Below, piece by piece: positions 8,344 through 18,035 of a DNA stretch of 51,012 nucleotides. Position 1 is the first letter of the stretch. The number at the start of each line of letters is the position of its first letter. Origin of the DNA: Comamonas sp. lk (GTDB lineage Bacteria > Pseudomonadota > Gammaproteobacteria > Burkholderiales > Burkholderiaceae_C); NCBI GenBank assembly GCA_945860595.1, contig CAMAQV010000020.1:1-51012 (forward strand), read 5' to 3'. Both the position numbers and the translations under genes were made by a program. The notes below the pieces were generated by a model that worked only from the letters and a program-made list of their open reading frames with translations, searched no databases and was not told the origin of the DNA.

Positions 8344-9764
8344 TAGGCGACCTCCGGTGCTTCGAGCACCCAGGTGTCTTTGGTTCCGCCGCCTTGCGAG
8401 GAGTTGACCACCAGCGAACCTTCGCGCAAGGCCACCCGGGTCAGTCCGCCGGGCACGATGGTGGTGGTCTTACCGGAGAGCACAAAAGGCCGCAGATCGA
8501 TGTGGCGTGGTGCCAGGCCCTGGTCCACAAAAGTTGGACAGGCGGAAAGGCTGAGCGTGGGCTGGGCGATGTAGTTATCAGGCCGGGCCCGCACTCGTTC
8601 ACCAAATTCTGCAATTTCGGCTTGGGTCGATGCCGGCCCGACCAGCATGCCGTAGCCACCTGCACCGTGGACTTCCTTGACAACCAGCTCGCCCAGATTG
8701 GCCAGCACATAACTGAGTTCTGCGGGTTTGCGGCATTGCCAGGTCTGCACGTTTTTGAGCAAGGGTTCTTCACCCAGGTAAAACCGCACCATTTCGGGGA
8801 CGTAGGGGTAGATTGACTTGTCGTCGGCGACGCCGGTGCCCAGTGCGTTGGCAATCACCACATTGCCCATGCGGTACACGGCAGCGAGGCCCGGCACCCC
8901 AATCATGGAATCGGGCGCAAATGCCAGCGGATCCATGTAGGCGTCGTCGATGCGGCGGTAAATCACGTCCACCCGCTGCGGGCCTTCGGTGGTTTGCATA
9001 TAGACCAGGTCGCCGCGCACGAATAAATCGGAGCCTTCGACCAGCTCGATGCCCATCTGTTTTGCCAGAAACGCATGCTCGAAATAGGCGCTGTTAAAGC
9101 GCCCGGGGGTGAGCAACACGATGGTGGGTTGCTCGACCAGCGTCGTACCCCGCAGGGTTTGCAGCAGCAAGGCCGGGTAATGCTCCACCGGGCGTACCGC
9201 GTAGCGGTGGAACAGGTCGGGGAAAAGCCGCATCATCAAAATGCGGTTGCTCAGCATGTACGAGACGCCGGATGGCACCCGCAGGTTGTCTTCCAGCACA
9301 TAAAAGTCACCATCTGCGTGGCGGATGATGTCCACTCCGGTGATGTGCGCATAGGTTTGGTGCGGCAGGTCCAGGCCCATCATCAGCGGCATCAGCTGTG
9401 CGTTGGCCAGCACCTGGTCTGCGGGTACCAGCCCGGATTTCAGAATTTTTTGCCCGTGGTACACATCGTGCAAAAACATATTGATGGCTTTGACGCGCTG
9501 CACCAGACCGCGCTCTAAAAAAGCCCACTCGCTGCTGTCGATGATGCGCGGTACCAGATCGGACGGAATCAGCCGCTCGGTACCGCCGTCCTCACCGCCC
9601 AAGGAGAAGGTGATCCCTGTGCGGCGAAAGATCAGGTCGGCCTCGTTGCGCTTGGCCTTGATGGTCTCGTTGCTGATGCTTTTGAGCCACTCGTCCAGCG
9701 CCGCGTAATGCGGTCGGGGCGCGCCGCCAGCGGAGACCATTTCGTTGAAAATTCGAGCCGTCAA
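8343..9764 (-). CDS. Circularly permuted ATP-grasp type 2 protein (DUF404/DUF407)
   Basis: A 473-residue protein with landmarks of the circularly permuted ATP-grasp family: FRRTGITFSLGGEDGGTERL near the N terminus, the central GRFNSAYFEHAFLAKQMGIELVEGSDL stretch (about residue 220-250) and the C-terminal KEVHGAGGYGMLVGP and QPTLSLSACPTF segments. ATP-grasp enzymes ligate a carboxylate to an amine or thiol using ATP, so it is likely the amide-bond-forming enzyme of this operon. It is the first gene transcribed; the promoter should lie in 9765-9954, shared divergently with the enolase gene. No substrate can be named from sequence. Confidence 0.9.
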   Translation of the reverse strand: MTARIFNEMVSAGGAPRPHYAALDEWLKSISNETIKAKRNEADLIFRRTGITFSLGGEDGGTERLIPSDLVPRIIDSSEWAFLERGLVQRVKAINMFLHDVYHGQKILKSGLVPADQVLANAQLMPLMMGLDLPHQTYAHITGVDIIRHADGDFYVLEDNLRVPSGVSYMLSNRILMMRLFPDLFHRYAVRPVEHYPALLLQTLRGTTLVEQPTIVLLTPGRFNSAYFEHAFLAKQMGIELVEGSDLFVRGDLVYMQTTEGPQRVDVIYRRIDDAYMDPLAFAPDSMIGVPGLAAVYRMGNVVIANALGTGVADDKSIYPYVPEMVRFYLGEEPLLKNVQTWQCRKPAELSYVLANLGELVVKEVHGAGGYGMLVGPASTQAEIAEFGERVRARPDNYIAQPTLSLSACPTFVDQGLAPRHIDLRPFVLSGKTTTIVPGGLTRVALREGSLVVNSSQGGGTKDTWVLEAPEVA

Positions 9765-9954
9765 GATGGTATAGACCTGCGTTGCTCCAACCGGGACGGC
9801 TGGTTCGTCGATGGTTCAGCAATAAGTACGCCAGTCAAAATGCACCCGAACAGTGCATTTTTGCGGCTTTTTCTCCCCCTTTGCGCCGGTGCAGTGCCTG
9901 GTCGAATCCGGGCGGCTTGAATCGGGTACATTGAATTCAGAGCGAAAGGCCATC

Positions 9955-11166
9955 ATGAAAATCACTGCCGTCCGCGTCATTGTGTGCTGCCCCGGCCGCA
10001 ACTTCGTGACCCTGAAAATCGACACCGATGCCGGTCTAAGCGGAATTGGCGATGCCACCCTCAACGGGCGCGAGTTGGCTGTGGCCAGCTACCTCAACGA
10101 CCATGTGATTCCCTGCCTAATTGGCCGTGACCCCCGGCAGATCGAGGATATCTGGCAGTTCCTCTACAAAGGCGCGTATTGGCGGCGCGGGCCGGTCACC
10201 ATGAGCGCGATTGCGGCGGTGGACACAGCCTTGTGGGACATCAAGGCCAAGGTGGCCGGCATGCCGCTGTACCAGCTGCTCGGCGGCCAGAGTCGTACGG
10301 GGGTCATGGTCTACGGCCATGCCAATGGCCGGGACATTGCGCACACGACGGACGAGGTGCTGCGTTACCAGGCCATGGGCTACCGGGCGGTGCGCGCGCA
10401 AAGCGGGGTTCCGGGTTTGGACACGGTGTACGGCGTGGGCCGTGGCGCCATGTTTTACGAACCCGCCGATGCGGATCTGCCCAGCGAGCACGATTGGTCC
10501 ACCGAAAAATACCTGCGCCACACGCCCGAACTGTTTGACACGGTTCGGGCCGCCGTTGGGCCGGAGCTGCACCTGTTGCATGATGTGCACCACCGCCTCA
10601 CACCGATTGAGGCCGCACGGCTGGGGAAAGATCTGGAGCCTTCCCGCCTGTTCTGGCTGGAAGATGCCACACCCGCGGAAAACCAAGAGTCATTCCGCTT
10701 GATCCGCCAGCACACCACCACGCCGCTTGCCGTGGGTGAGGTTTTCAATACCCTATGGGATTGCAAGGATCTGATCCAGAACCAGCTGATTGATTACATC
10801 CGCGCCACCGTGGTCCACGCCGGTGGCATCACGCATCTGCGAAGGATTGCAGACTTTGCTGCCCTGTACCAGGTGCGCACCGGCTGCCACGGCGCAACCG
10901 ACCTGTCTCCGGTTTGCATGGGCGCTGCCCTGCACTTCGATCTGTGGGTGCCCAACTTCGGCATCCAGGAGTACATGCGCCATACCGAGGAGACCGACGC
11001 CGTGTTTCCCCATAGCTACAGCTTCGACGCTGGCTTCATGCATCCGGGTGAAACACCGGGCCACGGCGTGACCATCGACGAAACGCTGGCAGCCAAATAT
11101 CCCTACCAGCGCGCCTATCTTCCGGTCAACCGCCTGCAGCACGACGGCACGCTGTGGAGTTGGTGA
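9955..11166 (+). CDS. manD: Mannonate dehydratase-like enolase-superfamily protein
   Basis: A 403-residue enolase-superfamily enzyme of the mannonate dehydratase (ManD/RspA) subgroup, which dehydrates sugar acids such as D-mannonate to 2-keto-3-deoxy-gluconate. ManD landmarks: [19 protein letters not shown], the long following loop, the metal ligands Asp in [10 protein letters not shown], Glu in [10 protein letters not shown] and Glu in [16 protein letters not shown], and the terminal DGTLWSW. I chose the ATG at 9955 ([10 protein letters not shown]), preceded by a GAAAGG-like site, because family members start at this point; the frame continues upstream to 9853 without homology-like sequence. 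It stands alone between the Anbu operon and lysS, with no uronate transport or kinase genes nearby, so its physiological substrate is uncertain. Confidence 0.88.
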   Translation: MKITAVRVIVCCPGRNFVTLKIDTDAGLSGIGDATLNGRELAVASYLNDHVIPCLIGRDPRQIEDIWQFLYKGAYWRRGPVTMSAIAAVDTALWDIKAKVAGMPLYQLLGGQSRTGVMVYGHANGRDIAHTTDEVLRYQAMGYRAVRAQSGVPGLDTVYGVGRGAMFYEPADADLPSEHDWSTEKYLRHTPELFDTVRAAVGPELHLLHDVHHRLTPIEAARLGKDLEPSRLFWLEDATPAENQESFRLIRQHTTTPLAVGEVFNTLWDCKDLIQNQLIDYIRATVVHAGGITHLRRIADFAALYQVRTGCHGATDLSPVCMGAALHFDLWVPNFGIQEYMRHTEETDAVFPHSYSFDAGFMHPGETPGHGVTIDETLAAKYPYQRAYLPVNRLQHDGTLWSW

Positions 11167-11187
11167 GCCGCGCGTCGGCTGGCCCGC

Positions 11188-12738
11188 TCAGTTTTCCCGG
11201 CGCAGGGCGGGAAAGAGAATCACATCACGGATGCTGGGGCTGTCGGTCAGAAGCATCATGAGGCGGTCAATGCCGATGCCGCAGCCACCTGTAGGGGGCA
11301 TGCCGTATTCCAGCGCGCGCACAAAGTCGTGGTCGTAGAACATGGCTTCCAGATCGCCGCCGTCTTTTGCCGCCACCTGGGCGTGGAAGCGCGCTGCCTG
11401 GTCTTCGGCGTCATTGAGTTCGCTGAATCCGTTGCCGAATTCACGCCCCGTGATGTAGAGCTCAAAGCGCTCGGTCACGTCCGGTTGGGTGTCGCTGGCA
11501 CGGGCCAGCGGTGAAATTTCGACGGGGTGTTCGCAGATGAAGGTGGGTTGCCACAGTTTGTCCTCCACGGTTTCCTCAAAGTACAGCACCTGCAAGCCGG
11601 CCAGACTGCGTTTGGAAAGGTGGTGTTTGGCTTCGGTCATACCCAGCTTGCGCAGCTCCAGCCGCAGCCAGTCGGCCTGGTGCACCTGGTCGCCCGCTTC
11701 GGTGTATTTCAGGATGGCCTCGATGATGGTCAGGCGTTCAAACGGTTTCTCCAGATCCACGGCTTTGCCGCCGTAGCTCAGCTGCAGGCTGCCGGTGGCT
11801 TGCAAGGCAGCGTCGCGCACCAGGTTTTCGGTGAAGGCCATCAGGTCACGGTAGTTCCAGTACGCGGCGTAGAACTCCATCATGGTGAATTCGGGGTTGT
11901 GCCGCACCGAGATACCTTCGTTGCGGAAGTTGCGGTTGATCTCAAACACCCGCTCAAATCCACCCACGATCAGGCGCTTGAGGTAGAGCTCCGGCGCGAT
12001 GCGCAAAAACATCTGCTGGTCCAGCGCGTTGTGGTGCGTGGTGAAGGGCCGCGCATTGGCACCGCCCGGAATCGGGTGCAGCATGGGTGTTTCCACCTCC
12101 AGAAAATCATGCGCGACCATGAAATTGCGCAGCGCGCTGACGGCCTTGCTGCGCGCCACAAAGCGGCGGCGGGCGCTCTCGTCGGTCATCAGGTCGATGT
12201 AGCGCTGGCGGTACTTGACCTCCTGGTCATGCACACCGTGGAACTTGTCGGGCATGGGCCGCAGGCTTTTGGTCAGCAGGCGCACGCTGCTGGCGTGGAT
12301 GGAGAGTTCGCCGGTTTTGGTTTTGAAGACCCGGCCCTGCGCGGCCACGATGTCGCCCAGATCCCAATGCTTGAAGTCTTCGTAGAGCGCCTCGCCGACT
12401 TCTTCGCCTTTGACGTAAATCTGGATGCGTCCACCGCTAGGACCGAATGAAGCGTCTTGCAGCGTGCAAAAACTGGCCTTACCCATCACGCGCTTGAGCA
12501 TCATGCGCCCGGCGACTTTCACCGTTGCACCCAGAACCACTAGTTCCGCTGCATCTTTGGTTTCATAGGCTTCGAACAAGGCAGCCGCCTGGATGTCGGG
12601 TTGGAAGTCGTTGGGAAAGGCCACTCCACCGCCGTTTGCCTGGCGTGTACGGATGGCTTTGAGCTTTTCGCGCCGCTCCTGCATAAGCTGGTTTTCATCA
12701 AGGGGGATGGCGCTGGGGCTGGAGCTGGGTTCGGACAT
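11188..12738 (-). CDS. lysS: Lysyl-tRNA synthetase, class II
   Basis: A 516-residue class IIb lysyl-tRNA synthetase that charges tRNA-Lys in the cytoplasm. The N-terminal OB-fold anticodon-binding domain includes [16 protein letters not shown]. The catalytic domain has motif 2 ([20 protein letters not shown]) and motif 3 ([26 protein letters not shown]). The start at 12738 (MSEPSSSPS) fits family length; the frame extends to 12837 but that part looks non-coding. It is convergent with the manD-like gene, 21 bp apart, and divergent from yggT. Confidence 0.97.
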   Translation of the reverse strand: MSEPSSSPSAIPLDENQLMQERREKLKAIRTRQANGGGVAFPNDFQPDIQAAALFEAYETKDAAELVVLGATVKVAGRMMLKRVMGKASFCTLQDASFGPSGGRIQIYVKGEEVGEALYEDFKHWDLGDIVAAQGRVFKTKTGELSIHASSVRLLTKSLRPMPDKFHGVHDQEVKYRQRYIDLMTDESARRRFVARSKAVSALRNFMVAHDFLEVETPMLHPIPGGANARPFTTHHNALDQQMFLRIAPELYLKRLIVGGFERVFEINRNFRNEGISVRHNPEFTMMEFYAAYWNYRDLMAFTENLVRDAALQATGSLQLSYGGKAVDLEKPFERLTIIEAILKYTEAGDQVHQADWLRLELRKLGMTEAKHHLSKRSLAGLQVLYFEETVEDKLWQPTFICEHPVEISPLARASDTQPDVTERFELYITGREFGNGFSELNDAEDQAARFHAQVAAKDGGDLEAMFYDHDFVRALEYGMPPTGGCGIGIDRLMMLLTDSPSIRDVILFPALRREN

Positions 12739-12872
12739 GGGGTGTGCGGGTTTGGGGATGGGGGTTGGTGCAACGGCATGCGCCGGGCAGCCTGGCATTT
12801 TAAGAGCCGGGATCGAGCCGCTATGATTCTTCGGCACCCTGCGCTACATCCGCCGTTTCAGTACCCATCTCC

Positions 12873-13442
12873 ATGCTCTACCAAATTGTGTATTTGCTGC
12901 TTGACGTCACCGTCGGTCTGGTGGCTGGCATGTGTGTGCTGCGGGCCTATATGCAGTTTCAGCGCATTCCCATGTCGGTGCGCGCGGGCAATCCGGCGGG
13001 TCCCTTTATTTTTGCCTTGAGTGATTGGATCGTGCTGCCTCTGCGCCGCGTGTTGCCGCGCACCGCCGCTGTTGACCTGGCCAGCGTTTTGGCGGCCTTT
13101 GTATTGGAGTTGGCGCAGTTTGGCGTGCTGTGGCTTTTGCAGGGCGCTCAGGGCGATGGACTGTCGGTGCCGGTGATGGCGTTTTTTGGCGTGCTGCGTT
13201 TGGTTGTTTCCGGATTGACCGGACTGGTGCTGCTTTACGCGCTGCTGTCCTGGGTGCAAGTCCATTCGGCGGCCACCGACCTGTTAGACCGTCTGGTGGC
13301 ACCGCCCTTGACCCCGATCCGCCGCCACCTTCCCCTGGTTGGCGGGGTGGACTTGTCGCCCCTGGCTTTGTTGCTGATCTTGCAAATCGCCAATATGGTG
13401 ATGATCACCGTCCAGGCCTGGGTGCTGGCCTGGGTCACGTAG
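12873..13442 (+). CDS. YggT family integral membrane protein
   Basis: A 189-residue hydrophobic protein with two YGGT-type halves: MLYQIVYLLLDVTVGLVAGMCVLRAYMQF with FALSDWIVLPLRRVLP, then VLLYALLSWVQVHS with LVAPPLTPIRRHLPLVGGVDLSPLALLLILQ. Four or five membrane segments are expected. The role of YggT is poorly defined in bacteria (links to osmotic stress and to division proteins have been proposed). It converges on accD with a 10-bp gap, so the two genes terminate against each other. Confidence 0.88.
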   Translation: MLYQIVYLLLDVTVGLVAGMCVLRAYMQFQRIPMSVRAGNPAGPFIFALSDWIVLPLRRVLPRTAAVDLASVLAAFVLELAQFGVLWLLQGAQGDGLSVPVMAFFGVLRLVVSGLTGLVLLYALLSWVQVHSAATDLLDRLVAPPLTPIRRHLPLVGGVDLSPLALLLILQIANMVMITVQAWVLAWVT

Positions 13443-13452
13443 CGACTGCCCC

Positions 13453-14325
13453 TCAGATCACCGCATCAGCAGGCAGTCGTTGCAGCATCGCCAGCGACTC
13501 GGCCACGGTTTTGCGGAGCTCGCGCCGGTCGCAAATCATGTCGACCGCACCTTTGGACTGCAAAAACTCCGAGCGTTGGAAGCCTTCAGGCAGCGTGACG
13601 CGTACGGTGGACTCAATCACCCGCGGCCCGGCAAAGCCAATGAGCGCCTTGGGTTCGGCAATCACCACATCGCCCAAAAATGCAAAACCTGCTGAGACGC
13701 CGCCCATGGTCGGGTCGGTCAGTACGCTGACAAAGGGCAGGCCTTTTTTGGCCAGCCGGGTAAGCGCTGCATTGGTTTTGGCCATTTGCATGAGCGAGAG
13801 CAGGCCTTCTTGCATGCGCGCGCCGCCGGTGGCAGTGAAGCACAGAAAAGGTACTTTTTGCTCCACTGCCGTTTCTACGCCGCGCACAAAGCGCTCGCCG
13901 ACTACCGAGCCCATGCTGCCGCCCATGAACTCGAATTCAAAACAGGCCGCCACCAGGCCTATGCCCTGTACGCTGCCGCCCATAACCACCAGGGCGTCGG
14001 TCTCGCCGGTGTTCTCCAGCGCTGCTTTCAGGCGCTCGGTGTATTTGCGGCTGTCTTTGAATTTCAGCGCATCGACCGGCAGCACTTCCTGTCCAATCTC
14101 GTAGCGGCCTTCGCCATCCAAAAAGACGTTCAACCTGGCGCGTGCGCCGATGCGGTGGTGGTGGCTGCAAGTGGGGCAGACGTTCTGGTTTTGCTCCAGA
14201 TCTGTTTTGTATAGTACGGTCTCGCAGCTGGGGCATTTGATCCACAGGCCCTCGGGAACGCTGCGGCGCTCGGTCGGGTCGGTGGGTTGGATTTTGGCGG
14301 GTAGCAGTTTTTCGATCCAGCTCAT
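13453..14325 (-). CDS. accD: Acetyl-CoA carboxylase carboxyltransferase subunit beta
   Basis: A 290-residue AccD, which with AccA transfers carboxyl from carboxybiotin to acetyl-CoA in the first step of fatty acid synthesis. It starts [13 protein letters not shown] at 14325, with GAGGAG about 6 bases upstream. A four-cysteine zinc ribbon (C31PSC34, C50PTC53) precedes the crotonase-fold core with [19 protein letters not shown] and [16 protein letters not shown]. It ends the trpF-trpB-trpA-accD run, 10 bp after trpA. The frame upstream to 14457 overlaps trpA and is not used. Confidence 0.96.
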   Translation of the reverse strand: MSWIEKLLPAKIQPTDPTERRSVPEGLWIKCPSCETVLYKTDLEQNQNVCPTCSHHHRIGARARLNVFLDGEGRYEIGQEVLPVDALKFKDSRKYTERLKAALENTGETDALVVMGGSVQGIGLVAACFEFEFMGGSMGSVVGERFVRGVETAVEQKVPFLCFTATGGARMQEGLLSLMQMAKTNAALTRLAKKGLPFVSVLTDPTMGGVSAGFAFLGDVVIAEPKALIGFAGPRVIESTVRVTLPEGFQRSEFLQSKGAVDMICDRRELRKTVAESLAMLQRLPADAVI

Positions 14326-14335
14326 ATGGCGCTCC

Positions 14336-15184
14336 TCAAGCGTGTGAAGGGGTACGGCTGTCCAGCGCCTGGCGTATGCCGCCCAAAAACGTTTCCATGG
14401 TCTGGCAGACGCTAGCGCGGGGTTCATTTTCAACCAATTGGATGATGCGGCTGCCAATCACTACGGCGTCGGCTACCGCACCCAGAGTTTGGGCCGTCTG
14501 CGCGTCGCGTATGCCAAAGCCCACACCCACCGGGATGTCGATGTGTTTGCGGATGCGGGGGAGCATGGCCTCCACCGCTGCTGTATCCAGCGCGCCGGAA
14601 CCGGTGACCCCTTTGAGCGACACGTAGTACACGTAGCCGCTGGCTACCCGCGCCACCTGTGCCATGCGCTGGTCGGTGCTGGTGGGGGCGAGCAGAAAAA
14701 TCAGGTCCAGTCCGTGCGCACGCAAGTCGGCGGCAAAGGCCACGCATTCCTCAGGGGGGTAATCGACGATGAGCACACCATCAACACCGGCTGCTGCCGC
14801 GTCGCGCACGAAGGCGCTGGCACCGGAGGGCGCACTGTGCTTCTGGTCGTAGCGTTCCACCGGGTTGGCATAGCCCATCAACACGATGGGCGTGCGGGTG
14901 TCAGTGGTGCGGAAGGTGCGCACCATCTCCAGCACCTGCTGCATGCCGATACCAAAGGCCAGCGCGCGGTCGCCCGAGCGCTGGATCACCGGCCCGTCGG
15001 CGCTGGGGTCGGAGAAGGGGACGCCCAGCTCAAGGACGTCGGCCCCGCCGCGCACCATGGCATGCATCAGTTCCGGTGTGATGTCGGCAAACGGAAAGCC
15101 CGCCGTGATGTAGGGAATCAGCGCTGTGCGCCCTTGCGCCTTCAGCGCTGCCAGTGTGGATTGGATGCGGTGGGGCTGCTTCAT
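14336..15184 (-). CDS. trpA: Tryptophan synthase alpha subunit
   Basis: A 282-residue TIM-barrel protein that cleaves indole-3-glycerol phosphate to indole, which is channelled to TrpB. The catalytic Glu and Asp are visible in [19 protein letters not shown] (LELG and DPSADG). The motif [13 protein letters not shown] and the phosphate loop [10 protein letters not shown] follow. Its ATG overlaps the trpB stop by 4 bp, giving coupled expression of the two subunits. Confidence 0.97.
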   Translation of the reverse strand: MKQPHRIQSTLAALKAQGRTALIPYITAGFPFADITPELMHAMVRGGADVLELGVPFSDPSADGPVIQRSGDRALAFGIGMQQVLEMVRTFRTTDTRTPIVLMGYANPVERYDQKHSAPSGASAFVRDAAAAGVDGVLIVDYPPEECVAFAADLRAHGLDLIFLLAPTSTDQRMAQVARVASGYVYYVSLKGVTGSGALDTAAVEAMLPRIRKHIDIPVGVGFGIRDAQTAQTLGAVADAVVIGSRIIQLVENEPRASVCQTMETFLGGIRQALDSRTPSHA

Positions 15185-16488
15185 GCCGCCACCCGCTCGG
15201 CGTGGAACTTCAGCACGGTTTCGCCCGTTGCACCACCTTTGACCGACTGGCCCTGGCAGCTGGGGCGGCAGAAGAAGTCACCGTTGCTCAGATCGGCCAC
15301 GGTGCCGATGTCCTTGTCACCCCGGCCCGAGAGGTTGACCAGAATCGACTGGTCCGGACGCATGGTGGCAGCGAGCTTCATGGCGTAGGACAGCGCGTGG
15401 CTGGATTCCAACGCCGGGATGATGCCCTCGGTGCGGCACAGGTGGTGGAAGGCCGCCAGTGCTTCCGTGTCGGTGATGCCCACATATTCGGCGCGGCCGA
15501 TGTCGTGCAGAAACGCGTGCTCGGGGCCCACGCCGGGGTAGTCCAGACCGGCGCTGATGCTGTGCGTCTCGGTGACCTGGCCGTTGTCGTCCTGCAAAAC
15601 ATAGGTGCGGTTGCCGTGGAGTACGCCGGGGCTGCCGCGTTGGATGGATGCGGAGTGTTTGCCGCTTTCCAGTCCTGCGCCCGCCGCTTCCACACCAATC
15701 AAGCGGGTGTTGGCGTAGGGGATGTAGGGGTAAAAAATGCCCATGGCATTGCTGCCGCCGCCGACGCAGGCGATCACGGCGTCGGGTTGCTCGTGCGCGG
15801 CCTTCATCTGCGCCAGCATGGCAGGCATTTGTTCAATGCATTCCTGGCCGATCACGCTTTGAAAGTCGCGCACCATCATCGGATAGGGATGCGGGCCCGC
15901 CACCGTACCGATGATGTAGAAGGTGTTGTCCACGTTGGCCACCCAGTCGCGCATGGCTTCATTGAGAGCGTCTTTGAGCGTCTTGCTGCCGGACTCGACT
16001 GGCACTACGGTGGCGCCCAGCAGTTTCATGCGGTAGACGTTGGGGCTTTGGCGCTTGACGTCTTCGCTGCCCATGTAGACCACGCACTCCAGGCCGTAGC
16101 GCGCGCAAATGGTGGCGGTGGCCACGCCATGCTGACCGGCGCCGGTCTCGGCAATGATGCGCGGCTTGCCCATGCGTTTGGCCAGCATGGCCTGGCCAAT
16201 GGTGTTGTTGATCTTGTGCGCACCGGTGTGGTTGAGGTCTTCGCGCTTGAGGTAAATCTGCGCGCCGCCGATTTCGCGGCTGATGCGTGCGGCGTGGTAG
16301 ACGGGTGAAGGGCGTCCGACAAAGTGGGCCAGTTCAGACTTGAATTCGGCGATGAATTCGGGGTCGTGCTGGTATGTGGCATAGGCGGTTTTGAGCTCGT
16401 TGATGGCGTGGGTCAGCGTTTCGGAGACAAAACTGCCGCCGTATATGCCGAAATGGCCCCGTGCATCGGGTTGGTCGTAGCTGGACAT
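15181..16488 (-). CDS. trpB: Tryptophan synthase beta subunit
   Basis: A 435-residue PLP enzyme that condenses indole with serine to form tryptophan. The PLP lysine is in [12 protein letters not shown], the phosphate-binding glycines in [12 protein letters not shown] (read here as [14 protein letters not shown]), and the start [25 protein letters not shown] is typical. Its C terminus is longer than that of E. coli TrpB by some 35 residues. It is 3 bp downstream of trpF and overlaps trpA by 4 bp. Confidence 0.97.
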   Translation of the reverse strand: MSSYDQPDARGHFGIYGGSFVSETLTHAINELKTAYATYQHDPEFIAEFKSELAHFVGRPSPVYHAARISREIGGAQIYLKREDLNHTGAHKINNTIGQAMLAKRMGKPRIIAETGAGQHGVATATICARYGLECVVYMGSEDVKRQSPNVYRMKLLGATVVPVESGSKTLKDALNEAMRDWVANVDNTFYIIGTVAGPHPYPMMVRDFQSVIGQECIEQMPAMLAQMKAAHEQPDAVIACVGGGSNAMGIFYPYIPYANTRLIGVEAAGAGLESGKHSASIQRGSPGVLHGNRTYVLQDDNGQVTETHSISAGLDYPGVGPEHAFLHDIGRAEYVGITDTEALAAFHHLCRTEGIIPALESSHALSYAMKLAATMRPDQSILVNLSGRGDKDIGTVADLSNGDFFCRPSCQGQSVKGGATGETVLKFHAERVAA

Positions 16489-16491
16489 GGT

Positions 16492-17208
16492 TTAGTGCTT
16501 TCCTGCAAGGCGGTGGTCGGCGGCGCGAACCGCAGCGACGAATTGGTGAATTTTGGCGGGGTCTTTGATGCCCTTGAGGGTTCCGCCCCCCGGCGCATCG
16601 GCCTCGACCCCGGAGCTGACGTCAATCGCCAGCGTGCGGCAGCGTGGGCGCAGCAGAGCGATGCCGTCGCCCACGTTTGCAGAGTCGAGTCCACCACTCA
16701 AGACGAGGTGAGCGTCGACGTTTGGAGGAAGCTGTGACCAATTGAATACTTTGCCGCCGCCGCCATAACCCGCAACATGCGCGTCCAGCAACAGGGCCTG
16801 AGCCTCGGAATAGTGTTGTGCGTATTCTAAGAGGTCAAAGTCTGCATCCTTTGGGCCGTCCTCAATGCGGGCCGCGCGGATAAAAGACCGGCCCGATTGC
16901 CGCGCCACGTCCAGGCAATGGGTGGGCGTCTCGTCGCCATGGAATTGCGCCAAGGCCCCCGGCACCATGGCCAGTGCGGCCACTGCATCGGCCACGGAAT
17001 GGTTTACGCACAACAGCACCGGGGTCACAAAGGGCGGCAGCAGCCGGGCCAGCTCCGCCGCCCGGGCAGGGGTCACCGCGCGTGGGCTGGCGGCATACAG
17101 CACAAAACCGATGGCATCGACCCCAGCCGCTACGGCCGCGTACACGTCGGCTTCGCGTGTGAGACCACAAATCTTGATGCGCGTGCGCTGGGGGGTGGAT
17201 GAGGGCAT
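16492..17208 (-). CDS. trpF: Phosphoribosylanthranilate isomerase
   Basis: A 238-residue TIM-barrel enzyme converting N-(5-phosphoribosyl)anthranilate to CdRP in tryptophan synthesis. The catalytic Cys is in RIKICGLTRE near the N terminus and the Asp in LAIDVSSGVEADAPGGGTLK, with LSGGLDSANV for phosphate binding. The start codon overlaps the truA stop by one base (TGATG). The separate trpF gene (not fused to trpC) next to truA is usual in betaproteobacteria. Confidence 0.96.
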   Translation of the reverse strand: MPSSTPQRTRIKICGLTREADVYAAVAAGVDAIGFVLYAASPRAVTPARAAELARLLPPFVTPVLLCVNHSVADAVAALAMVPGALAQFHGDETPTHCLDVARQSGRSFIRAARIEDGPKDADFDLLEYAQHYSEAQALLLDAHVAGYGGGGKVFNWSQLPPNVDAHLVLSGGLDSANVGDGIALLRPRCRTLAIDVSSGVEADAPGGGTLKGIKDPAKIHQFVAAVRAADHRLAGKH

Positions 17209-17993
17209 CAGGGCAGCCAGTCAAAGGTGGGGGTTAGCGCGGGAAGCGACCACTGCGCATCGTAACGGGGCCCTAAAAAATACAGACCATCCGGTGAGAA
17301 GGTGGGCGCGGCGGCGCGCCGGTCCCGCGCAGCCAGCACCTCTGCTATCCAGTTCGGTGCTTTTTTGCCCTGGCCTATTTGGACCAGGCAGGCCATGAGG
17401 TTGCGGATCATGTGGTGCAAAAACGCATTCGCCTCGAAGTCAAACCGCCAGTACGCACCGCGCTGCTGGATATCCAGAGCCAGAATGGTCTTGATGGGCG
17501 AAAGTGCCTGGCATTGCGAAGCCCGGAAGGAGCTGAAGTCCTGTTCGCCCATGAGGTATGCGGCAGCCGTCCGCATGGCCTGTGCATCCATGGGGGCAAA
17601 TGCCCATCCCACGCGCCCCGCCTCTACGCTGGGCCGGATTTCCGATTGCAGCAAGACATAGCTGTAGCGGCGCGACTGCGCGCTGGCGCGGCAGTGGAAA
17701 GTGGGGTCCATGTGCTGTGCCCATTGCACGGCAATATCGCGCGGCAGGTAGGAATTGGTTCCGCGGACCCAGGCGTGGGGCGATCGATTGAGCGGTGAAT
17801 CAAAGTGCACGACTTGCATCAACGCGTGCACGCCGGAGTCGGTGCGCCCGGAACAGAGCGTGGAGACCGGACTGCCGCAGAACTTGTACAGGGCCGCCTC
17901 TAGCTTGTCCTGAACGGTGAGGCCGCTGAGCTGACTTTGCCAGCCTTGGTAGGCGCCGCCGTTGTAGCTCAGGCCCAGTGCGATGCGGGGCAT
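17208..17993 (-). CDS. truA: tRNA pseudouridine(38-40) synthase
   Basis: A 261-residue TruA that converts uridines 38-40 of tRNA anticodon stems to pseudouridine. The catalytic Asp is in CSGRTDSGVHALMQVVHF, and the active-site segments RASAQSRRYSYVLL and FLHHMIRNLMACLVQIG are present. I prefer the ATG at 17993 (MPRIALGLSYNGGAYQGWQ), which matches the family start; a GTG at 18020 would add nine residues. It lies between fimV and trpF in the conserved Burkholderiales order. Confidence 0.94.
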   Translation of the reverse strand: MPRIALGLSYNGGAYQGWQSQLSGLTVQDKLEAALYKFCGSPVSTLCSGRTDSGVHALMQVVHFDSPLNRSPHAWVRGTNSYLPRDIAVQWAQHMDPTFHCRASAQSRRYSYVLLQSEIRPSVEAGRVGWAFAPMDAQAMRTAAAYLMGEQDFSSFRASQCQALSPIKTILALDIQQRGAYWRFDFEANAFLHHMIRNLMACLVQIGQGKKAPNWIAEVLAARDRRAAAPTFSPDGLYFLGPRYDAQWSLPALTPTFDWLP

Positions 17994-18035
17994 AGGAGGC
18001 TTAGGCCCGCACAGGCCCACAGGATACGCCCGGCA

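Noticed and set aside
14438-16308. Plus-strand ORFs of 316 and 384 codons
   Set aside because: Antisense shadows of trpA and trpB in GC-rich sequence.
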